Shown: positions 44,601 to 56,600 of the stretch, in pieces
Layout of the letters: every line of letters begins with the position of its first letter
Position numbering within the stretch: position 1 is the first letter of the stretch
Origin: Oopsacas minuta
Lineage: Eukaryota > Porifera > Hexactinellida > Lyssacinosida > Leucopsacidae
Reading direction: 5' to 3'
DNA: 64,000 bases
Assembly: GCA_024704765.1 (NCBI GenBank)
Contig: JAKMXF010000255.1
Span: 124,001 to 188,000, forward strand
Program-made: the position numbers and the translations under genes
Notes under the pieces: model-generated
Told to the model about the DNA's origin: nothing
Databases searched by the model: none
Seen by the model: only the letters and a program-made list of their open reading frames with translations

Positions 44601-47600
44601 GAACATCGGGATGATGGAGAATGTCATGTATAAGATATGAGAGTAGTAGAGAAATGTAGTTAAGCATGTTAATAAGATAAAAAGATTGTAAACTGAAGCT
44701 ATTCCGTTCTGTGCTTGTATTCAAGAGAAATGAGTCACTAGAGTATAAGCCTTCTTCATTAAGACAGCAAATTAAATCTATTCTAGCTGTAGGATCTTCT
44801 CCCAACTTCTTTAGTGTTAGTGATCCTGGCAGATAAACTATGCTATGTGGATCAAATATGAGTGTATTGTAGAAGCATGTATCTTCAGGAGAAGTTAAAA
44901 AGTACTCAATAAAGTAGAAAATAGATTTCTGTAAGCAAGATGGATGAGTTAGGAAATTACGTATTGGGATAAAATTCTGATTGTGTACTTTGGTAGTAGA
45001 GTTAGCGAAGCATCTGATAAACTTCTGTTTAGACTGGCATAGATGAGGGAAGGATCGGGCTATTTCCTCGTCAAGTATTATACTTTTGTTTTCACAGTAG
45101 AACTGTACAAATACTGCATACCATAAGGTCATTATTACTTGGTTGCCTGAATGCGAACACTCTCTAACAAGAAAGTTTCGTAAATCATTGAGTTTGCTGA
45201 TAGATGGATTTTCCGATATTTTAGTTGACACAGCCATTGATCTAGATGTTATATCTTTCAGTATTTTAGATATACTCTTGTAGGAATCTGTTATCCAAGG
45301 GTAACCAGTATCTTGATTCAAATAATTAACCATCTTAGATTCAAAATCCTTCAACCAACCATGGATAGGTCGTTGTAGCAGATCCTTAAGACATTCCGTA
45401 CAATCTTCACTGTTTGAATAGTTAATGTAAATCCATGAGAGCAATACCCACGAGTGTCCACCCTTCTTACCGCCGCCAGAATCAGCGTTTAATAACTCTT
45501 TATGGAAAGCCTTGATGACATCAGGGAAGTTTTGTTGATACTGCTCTAACCCTGCAGGATTCAAAAGCTGATTTAAATTATAGAAACTAGCAAATTTCTT
45601 CAGAATCACTTGGAAGAGAGCTTGCTTCTCTATTTGAGCTATCACCTCTAAATCTGCTATGCCCCCCTCTATAGCGAAGTTTTCATGTTGTCGCATCATG
45701 TGTTCAAACCCATGCCCATGCATTACACGCTCTATCTCATTCATACACACAGAGAAGTAGAGATGAGACATATCAGATCGCATATGGGAAGCTACGTTCT
45801 TGTGAGCCTGTTCGATGAAATAGTTCTTAGAGCTGTAGTAGTAAGGAGGAATAAAGGCGTCTAATGATTGGGTTAGATGGGTCGGCGCTGTGTCAATATT
45901 CTTATTAGGAGGGAAGTATGAGGATTCAATTAGAAGGATGGGCACACTAGTTGAATCATCTCGCATCAGGGGACCTTCCAGGATAGAATAACCGACTTGT
46001 TGTTTCAAGAAGGAATTGAATGGGAGAACAGATTGTTCGTTATCATTTGTCTCAAACGGCAGAGAATGTAGTAATCGTACTAATAAGTGCTCTAAGTGCT
46101 GGAATGAGAGAATATGATAGAATTCTCCAGTGGGAGGACCAAAAACATCCAAAATAAATTTGCAAAGATAGTTACAATCGTCTGCAGATAACGGTGAACA
46201 CACATCAATGTAATGATCCATGAATTTGCTCACAAATTCATGATGCACAGTTCTACCAGTTGTACCTGTGATAAAACTCTGCAGATGAGACATAAAGCTG
46301 GGGAGATCACTACCTTCTTTGAGAGGAAGATTCTTATACTCCTTCAATAGAGTTATAGCATTCGGTACGAAACTCCAATTAAGTCTATCACAGGAATTGT
46401 TTAAATAAATAAAATGTAGTTTAAGATAAAGTGCTTTACAGGGTGGAGTTAAATGATCAACACATATATTCTTCTGAGACGATAAACACTCATAATTCAG
46501 TGTCCATTCCTTCCACTTTTGAATGTCATCACCACAAGTAGATAGTAGCTTATGAAAGGTACTTAAGATATACGCAGAGAAATCTGCATGAGCAGATTCA
46601 ATTGTAATATTGAGGTCTACGTCTATTGTTTTCTGTAGATTTAACACGAGGTATAGCTGCCGGCTAGAATCAGGTGGATTGAAGTAGTTCTCCACATGGA
46701 ATGACGTCACACGTTCTATTACAGTCTGGCCTTCTAGATTAAACTTGTTTCCCCAAAGACGGGCAAATTCAGCAAGGAATTTAGCCATATCAGCGTGTAG
46801 CTCCAGCCGGGAGATGATATAATCAGTTTTGTAACGAACCCAAGATTCATCATCATGAAAAGCTTCCAGTGCAATGCTAACAATTGGATATTTTACTTCA
46901 TGGTACATACCAGTAGTTTCTATTTTGTTCAATTTAGAAATAAGACAATGTTTGACTCTGTCTTGTAGAGGACTATCTATTTCCTGTTTCTTTTCAGGAA
47001 TAGCACCACGGGGAGTATCTAAGGTACTAGGAGCAATTTCTAGCAGTGACATTTCAATCAATTCCTCCATCAATTCTGAGATATACTTAGAGAAAGGGAA
47101 CTCTCTGCTCCAACAAGGGATAGATACTTTCATGTCTTTATTACGGTTAACCAATTGTAAATCCTCTAATGATGGGAGATTATTATAGTCAATTAGAATA
47201 CGTTCAAACAGCTGACAATTCTGCTTATTTATATCAGGGATAATCATATTATTGTCCCCCTCTGTCTCTGGATATGCATGTTCAAATGAATATTTAACCG
47301 CTGGAGTATCTACATCATCTTGATTGTCGTCGTCAACAGCCTGAGCTATCAAGTTAGTTTCCTGGAATAAAGTATCCAAGTTAAGATCATCATTAATCCT
47401 ATATATCATCTCTATAATGTATTGTGAGAATAAATAACGAATGTTTGTCTGTACATAGTCACTGATGTTCAAGTTAGAACCTCGCGAAATAACAGCTGAT
47501 GAGGCTATCACTAATCTCTCTTGTATAGCTTTGGGTGTCCAGTAATGCACGAACTTTTCACAGAGAATAAAGTCTATATCCGTACACTCAAATATCTTCT

Positions 47601-50600
47601 TCAAATAATGATTACGTCGGGTTATACTAGTTGAATCTGAATTAATTGTAAGTCGTGAGTCGATTTTCTTAGCTCGGAAACTTACAAAACTTGTAATTTC
47701 AAACAGTATACTCCCTATGAGAGATTCTTTCAACTGTTTAACAAAATCGTGTTTCCAGTCGACATTAACCTCATCATTATCAATAGTAAGTTTAAGCCAT
47801 GTCTGAATATTGACGATATTACCTGGAGGAGATATACTTTCAATATAGTAATGATCCCAGCCTAATACAAAATGTGATGGGTAACGAGATGTATTTTGGT
47901 TTTCATCTCCAAGCGAAGAGTTGAATCCTTGTGAGTGGAAGATACCAGGTGAGTAGTGGAGGACTAAAACAAAGAATTTTCTAGATTTCTTACTGAGTCT
48001 CTCTTCCTGCTCAATCATATGACGTACAAAATTAATCTTACGAGTAGACACAAGCTGGACATTGACAATCAATACCATAACAGTAAGTTTATCAGAGTCA
48101 AGGAAACTCTTGAGTTCTCGCACAAAATGCTCTCGGGTAGGAAAATACCTCAAAGAGAAGAGACAAACTCTCTCAGCACGTTCAAAGATACAAGATCTGA
48201 TATTGTTAATAGTGTCTTTCTCATTCGTAGTAACATTACACACATGTTCACTAGGAAATAGGTCAGGAAGTTTATGAAGAAAAGAGTTCGTAGTAGTGAA
48301 GCAGATTAACTTGGTAGGTCTCAGCCTCAGGTCCCAATGGACCTCTTCAAGTAGTTGTATATGAGAAGCGATTAGATTCTTTAGAGAGAAATGGTTCTGG
48401 TAGTAAAGATAATGTTTCCTATAAGCGGGGTCTATAAAATTCTTGTTAATCGTAATAGTCTCTGGAATGGTAACCTTCAGCAACTGACAGCACACATAAC
48501 GTATAATAAACTGCAGTATCATGCTCGCTACTAAAAGCTCTCCAAAGTTTACCACCAACTTAGCATCAAATTTCCTTTTTCCTGTATCAATGAATTCAGC
48601 ATTGGGATCATCAACGGTGTATAGCAGCTCTATAGCATGAGGTACCCATTTCATAATACTACTGGGATCTGCTTTTATTAAATAATATTCCTTCACTGCA
48701 TCTGGTACCTGTGTTAGAGCGTATTCTAGGATATCAATAGCAATTGTGTTACGTTCATCCAGTGACAGGTGAATAATATGGAAGTGATACTTTTCGCGGA
48801 GATGGTCTATCAATAGATCTAGATAGATATAGGGCTCTGTGTTGAAAGCATCTGAGCAGCTCTCTTGCTTCGAGAGAGCTTGATGAATACGTATCCGTTC
48901 GTTAGGAATGACATCAGGCGGGTTATCTCGTGGGGGAGGAGGCAGTAGTTCTATCAGAAGAGAGTTTACAGTGTCTTGTATTTTACTATAGAAATTCTTA
49001 GGCGCTAGATTGGATAAGAATTGCTGAATCTACAAATAATAAAATTTATAAAATAAATAGTTGTGTCATGTATGAAATTTACAAATTGGAGTTTTTTGGG
49101 ACAACAAAAGATAAATGGAGTCTGGGGCAAAGTGCCTAACTTTCTCTCCCATCTAATCTCTCTATACAGACTAACTAGCACTTACCTTTTCAATAGCACA
49201 GTTAACCAACTTGTTCATAGATTTGGGTATAGCATCTAATGTAGCCTTCTTAATATCCTCTTGTGTTATGAGAAACTTCTCAAACCTATTCAGAAATGGA
49301 GCTGGAGCAGTAGCTATCTCAGATTTATGCATGTGTACTATGCATTGAAAATCTGGGTGTATTCTACACGGTTTAGTATGAGAACCTATAGCAATATTAG
49401 CGTAGTATCTTACTCCAGTTTTGACATCGTTAATTTCTTTATAATTTTGATTAAATACATCATAGAAACATTCAAATATATCTTCTCCATGACTCATGAT
49501 AACCGTCAGGCCTTGAGAAGCAGCATTCTGTATGGCAGAGACTAAATTAACTTTTTGCATCTCATCATCCTCTAAAAAGTCCGTACACACGAAATGTCTA
49601 GACCTACTATCTAGTATATTATGACGGAACAGCAGCCTGATTACTGTATCGTCTTCACTTGCGTCGATTATTAATTTGAAGCGAACTTCAACTAGTTTCC
49701 CACTGCCTTTCTTAAGAGGACGTACACTCTTATCTTTGAGACTGCAATGTAGCACATCGACTGTATTTCTTAGAAGATATTTTAATTCTGATTCCTCCTA
49801 AACAAGGGTAATAGAATAAAATCAGGATATAATAGCCAGTTAGTTATAATACGTACCTGGTCTGGTGCAAAGTGTGTGAGAATTTCCAGGAAAGCCTTGC
49901 TATCAATTCCTGAGAAGTTTCTCTCCAGAGCTCGTACTACCATCATTTCTGTTATGCCAGTGTGTATCGTAGAATGACGATTCAGATAATTAAGGAAGTG
50001 AATAAAGTCTCGCATACCGAAGAAATCAAAACGCTCAATCTCCCTTAATATAAAATATAATAATTTCCGATACCTCAAGAAAACAACCACGTAGTATATA
50101 ACTCACTGTAGACGTGTTTCTATCTTAACATAAGCATTACAAAATTGTTTTAGTTTGATTTGAAGTTCCTCCGTAACCTTAGATGTATTCTCGTCTTGGT
50201 AGAAGCAGCCTTTTGCAAGTTGCTCCAAATCATTCTAAAATTACAAGAATAATACAAGTGCTATGTAACTATATACAGTGAATGCCGGTTACAAGAACAT
50301 GCCGGAACATGTATTGCTACTCCCACGGGGGGTTCTTATAACAAGCATCTACCGTGTTAGAATACTTACAGGGTCATTCTGGTAGGGACGAAACACGTTA
50401 ATAGCTCTATTGCTCTTAGCTGCATCTAGAATGTGATTAGAGATAGCTACGAATGAAACTTTAGGAGCATCTAAGAAGTAGTGCAATACTTTAAGAGAAT
50501 CTTGCTGTTCTTCTGGGAGACCCGCTTCATCTAGAAACACCACACAGTTAACTGGGAGACCCGCGTCATCATTCGCCTCTTGTCGCTTCAGGGCTCGCTT

Positions 50601-53600
50601 GAACACGTTCTCTATCTCTTTTGAGGTAGATTTACGTGAACATTGGTAATACTGTGCGTCTAAAGATGGAAAATTTGATTGTTGGAAATAATAGCTTTTT
50701 GATTCTTTCGCTTTGTTAAGATTAGAAACAGTAAGATTGAATGAGAGTGTTTTTGATGTACCCGGTGGTCCTACAATAATCAGAGGTATCTTTGTAATTG
50801 TGCAGATAATTGTAGCGAATAAATTCTCCTTCAATCCTTGAGTTTTCGCAATGCCGTTAGGAATATCTGCTTTGTTAACGAACTGATCGACTTCATATTC
50901 AAATATACTTTCAAACTTCTCGAATCCATCAATATTAATAGCAGTCTTGAATTGCCGACGGAATTCATGATCAAGTCTCAGGTAGTACACTACGCCTACT
51001 GCTACAAGGATTATTCTACGACATAGCTTGTAATGGTCAATCCCAGTCTCCTTCATCTCTGAGGGAGGAATGTCTATTATAGACCCGATAAATTCTATAA
51101 GTGTGAATACACGTTTGATATCTCGTTGACTGACCGAACTTTTAGATCTTGATATTGTCTCACTCAATATCTTTTCTTCTCTTTCTTTGTCCTGTTTAGT
51201 TTTGCGTTCTCTTTTATCGAAAATATTCAATAATGTGTCTCGCGCGAAATCTCTCACCTTACTTTGCCCTGTGTGAATGAATGTACTCAATAATTTAAGA
51301 TCTTTAGGTGAGACCTGTGAAAATGAATAACATCTGTCCTGTTTAGACTCATACCTAGCAGCTGTTATAGCCATTAGAGTTGATATATACTCATTCTCCT
51401 GTACTTCATTGAGCGCACCAAAATTCCACTTCAACAGTTCCATCGTTGGGTGTAGTTGATTCACATGGTACCATCCCAGGACCCAATCCCTCTCTTTTGA
51501 TTGGTTATAAATAGGAGCAGACACAGACCTGTGTGGATTTGAAGCTGCTATAACGAATAAATTACTTGGTAGAGGGCTACCATCAATGCTATTATCAATT
51601 GTAATCTCTTTAAACAAACCAAGACATGAAGATGTATTAATCTCATCAATAAATACAGTTATAGTTGGTATATGCATGTTGGATGTTTGGAACTGATTAG
51701 AAATGTTCGTACAACGATTGTAAATATTCGTTGCACTACTGATAACCTCTTCAAAGTATAATTTAATATTTTCTTGAGTGATAGCAGAATGCATATTGTA
51801 TTTGTAAAAAGTCATAATAAACGGAGCTTTAAGTAATCGACAGAGAAAAGTAGATAAATAACTTGAATCATCAATCGTACATTTGTTGTGTAAAATTTTA
51901 TTGATCAACTTCTCAATAGAATTCCAGTCTAAATCAAGTAAATAGAATGCCGGCAAGCGCACTAGTTCTTCCAGAGACTTCATAACTCTGGCAAAAAATC
52001 GTTGTATCATTAACTCAAGTTTATCAGAATCCTTCAGTAAGTCAACCTTTGAAAATTCAGTACATGACAAGCCTACCTTCTCTACAATAGAGAACAACTC
52101 TCCTACATACTTCTCATCTTCATCTGCTAATATATCATTCAAACTCTCATGAAAAATACTCTTCCATCTCTCTATGTTAATTTCGTATGGGATTTTCCAT
52201 AGAAAAGCTAGAATTCGCATTAGCTCTGTTTTGCCTACTCCAGTCTCTCCTTCAATAATCACAGGTACTCCACACATTCTACGCTCATTGATATTAATCA
52301 TCTTCATAACAAAGTCTGACGTCAGGACATACCCTTCATTGTCAATTAAACTCAATCGTTTACCATCACCAGGTATTCTAATACCAAGAGCTCTAGCTAG
52401 ATAAGGATCAAGAGTATCTCTATCTCCCAGCTGTTCTCTCTGCGGGATAGACACTCCAATAGTGTCTAACGCAGTTGTGATAACAGGAGGCAACTTCTCA
52501 GGGTTCAAAGATAGGTAGAAGATAGAGTACGCACCACCTACGCTATCATATACAAGCTGATGGTGATCTAGTGACGACCATTCTCTACTAGAGATTAGAC
52601 TACAGAATGTAACATTAACTTCATTCAGCATTAATTCCATCAGAGTAGAACCTAGGTTTTTCAAACATACTTGCTTCGTCTTGCCATCAACTTCCATTAG
52701 AACAGTACTGCCTGTATTGAAATTGAATGGAGGCATTGTTTCCAAGATTAAACAGCGACGATACATATACTTAATATACAATTTTTGTAAGATCTTCTTT
52801 GACTGGACATCAGTCGCCATGTATTTATTCAGTAGGGTGTAGCATTCAGCGTCTGGTACAGTTGGTTTGTTACCAAACTTTACAGGGGAACCGCTTCCTT
52901 CTTGGTAAAGAGTGTTAATCCCAATTTGAGAATTTTTCCCTTTCCGACTTCTAAACTCTTCCATAGCTCGTAGATATTTACAAACTAGCTGTACTTCATG
53001 ATTAATTTGATAAGGTTTGTTCGCTTGGATTAATTTCTTCTTGCCAATAAACTTCAGAATTGGAACTAAATTAAGGAAGTTTTCAAGATAAGATTCTGGA
53101 ACTCTTGCCTGCGCTTTTGTATCCTCTAGGTTAGTCGCTTGGATCGGTACTTCAACGTATACCTGCCAGTTTAAACCTACAGGCATGTAGAAGCCTTTAC
53201 CTGATGCCTCATCATAAACATATCCTAGAATTAGAATGTAGAAAAAGAACCAACAAATCGATGACATTAATTCCTGAAATTTCTTATCCTTCTTATCACT
53301 GCTAGGACAAGCGATAGTAAAATTGAAATATAGAATATTTCCATGCTTCAAGTTATTAACATTAAATTGGGACTTTATCTTCTCAATTACGCTTGATAAA
53401 CTGAAGCCCTCGTGAATGGCAACCTGCACAACATCAATATCTTCTTTTTCACGAGCACAACGGATCTTATTCTTGATATAATGTGTCTTACCTACACCCT
53501 CCAAGCCATATACGAGGGTAACCTGACATATTTTCTTATTATTCAAGTAGGTAAGGCATTGGGAGCCACGATCTTCTATTTCACTCTCAATCCCGTAAGT

Positions 53601-56600
53601 ATGTATTCTAACCGTGGATAGCTCACCTAGTACAGAAGGTCCTGTCTCAATGTAATGTGTTTGAGCCATAATCTTCTGTTGACTCATATGCGTGACTATC
53701 TTCTCTTGCAGGTTAGTTGGAAGCAAATTAACTTTAATCAGAGAATAAATAAACTCTGGGAATTGTTCAGTTCTTTTGAGAAATAATTCTATTTCCTCAT
53801 CACCCATAGACGGTGTACAGTGTAAGATCTCTGTGTAATGAGGTATATGGAATGGTTTTTCGCTATAAAGACTGATGAGTAGAGACATAATCTCTAAGTC
53901 AGACACGTTATAATACTTATGTATGTTATGTAGACAAGGTTTTTCGACAATACTTTCACAAAATAGAGATTGTTCAGTACAAACGTAAGCTGTCAGTTCA
54001 GAGTTATTTCGCATCATATTTAACAGCTGTCCTAGATGCTCAGCTAAACTAAGGTTTGTATCTAGGGTAGCATAATTGGTAGACAACCAGTTAGCTAGTT
54101 TGGAATGTAACCCTTCAATACGGTTAAAGACGAAGGCTAACAGCTGAGCAGCTTCATCCCATTCCTCTATGTTTAGGTTTCTTATTATAGAAGAAACTCT
54201 TTGCATTGTAAAGTGAGATAATAGAGGGTAAGTCTTGTGACGTTCATCTATACCTTGTTTCCAATTATAGAACAATAGTTCGTAATTGTTAATCACCATT
54301 TTAAGTTCAGAAATATCCTTGGTTAGAGGATAGACCTCTGTGCGCTTTACAAAATCAGGATGTCCATAGTAATGAAGCTGAGTTAAGATCTTTGATAGTT
54401 TTAGTATTTCAGAATAGAATGCTCCGAATTTATGTGTCTTTTCACGGAGAGAATCATTATTATCAAATTCTAAGAAACCAAGTTTTCTAACGAACTCATC
54501 AATCATATCTTGATTCATCAATTTATTGATTAGAGTATGATGTGATTTGAGAGAGTTGAAAGGAGAAATTGAACTTTGAGAAGTAACAGAACTCTGTCTA
54601 CGTTTCTTAGTTGACTGGCCATACTTGAGGACTATTGGATAGTTAAATGTATCTGTTACAGGAGCATCTTCTGATAAGGGAATACCCTTGCTGGGGTCTG
54701 CGAGGGAGAATGGAGATTCCATACCTTGATGGAGTGTCATTTCATTTATCTGTATTTCAAATGTTCCATTAAGCAATATATCTGTGAGTTGTTGTGAATC
54801 GTTCTGAGCTGCCTCACCTCTACTTATTATAAACCAGAGACGAATCTGTTGAATGTTCCTATTCACTGTTTCTAATTGCTCAAATCCAGATTCCTCTCCG
54901 TTTTTATACTCCTCTGAAGCGATTCGCTGCATCAGTTTAGGAAAACTAAGATCCTTAAAGCAGAAGGGGATAATAAAATTGTATGCTATTTGGAGATGAC
55001 TCAATATCTTGTCGTTATAATCTTGATTTTGTAAATCTCCAGTAATTATCTCAATTTCATCAAAGAACAGTTTTCGGCGTTCAGTCTTATAGTATTCATT
55101 TTCTGGATCAACAAGGAAATTATAGAATTCTTTTGCGCTTAACATCACTTCGAAAATTCGTAATCTACGCGGACTCGTACCAGATAAACATCTCCTCAGG
55201 TCATTCAGATACGTAGAGGCAGTTTCAATCGTCAGGACATCCACTAATTTATCATCTTGTAGTTTTTCTGAGTACTGGTTAATCTTCCTATATTCGTGAC
55301 TATCCGTAAAACGAGTTAATGAGTATGCATCACATACACGTTTGATAGCAGGCAGATGAGCTCTGTATTGAAGTAATTCAAACATGTCCATGAAGTTAAG
55401 ATCACGAGTCAAGCTGGAAAAGCGAGGGAACTTGCGGAATTGCGATTTTATTAAATCGACATTCAATACTTGAAGATCTAGTAATTCGAATATTGGTCTG
55501 ATATCTGCGAAAGTTGATTTTTCTTGAATTACATTTTCAAGCCAAATATATGTCTGAGTGACAGCACTAGCGAATGATTCAATTGAAAGACGAGCAGTTC
55601 CAGTTCTTTCTCTCTGACAAAAATATGACAAACTCGCCATGAATAAGTCATTTTTCTGAAGAAAGAAATGTGTGAAGAAATCCTCATATTGTTCTAGCGG
55701 TTTTAGAAATGCGAGAATCGAGTTTGTGAGTTCTCCATATTCATTAATCTTGATATCTGGCATTGGTTCTACACAACAGGGATATTCACTGTTCTCCATT
55801 TGAATTATTTTAAAGTTTTTATGGATCATAATTAAGGGAACTACTTCTACTCCAAAGTGCTCTAAAGAATCCTTCAATAGTTTCCATTGAGAAGGGGGAT
55901 AAGCCTTCTTAGGTAGCTGTAATATTAATTTCCTAGATAACGTGGTATTAACTTGGTTATAGAGAGTATTCAACTTGCCTAACTCTTCTTTCGTAAACAC
56001 TTCACCTAAACCTGCCATTTTGTATAGTTTACAGATAGCATCTTGGTTCTTAAGATACTCAAAGAGTAACGTAAAAGTAACGTTATTCTTCTGTATATCG
56101 TAAGCTGCAGATTGTAAATGCTCTCTCACTATTGAGAATTCTCTGTCCACGGTTTGTATGCTTGATACCTCTACATATGTTGAAGCTATTTGATGCGTAT
56201 TATTGTAAATTTCCAAGAGATAAACTATGAACAATGGCATGTTGTGTAGCTGTAGATGCTTAATCCCAGAAGTGTTCTTACAACAGGCTGCCATTATGAC
56301 CCAAGCATAACAGTACTTAGGAGTCAAATCCTGTATCTCATAAACAGTGAACCATTCCTGGATTGCATTAGTAGCTGCTTTGAATACTTTAGTGGTTGTG
56401 ATGAGGGGGATGGGAGACATTATCTCGTTGTGAATGGGAGTAGCAGCCTGGAGAGGAGAGCAAGTAAGTTGAACATAAGATAACTGAATCATAAAATGTG
56501 TTCAAGCAAACTCACGTCCATAATCATCATCATGAACCATTCCTGAAGGATTGTAGATTCTCCTCTTGTAGGTAGAGCACCCTAATAGTGAATAAATGAT

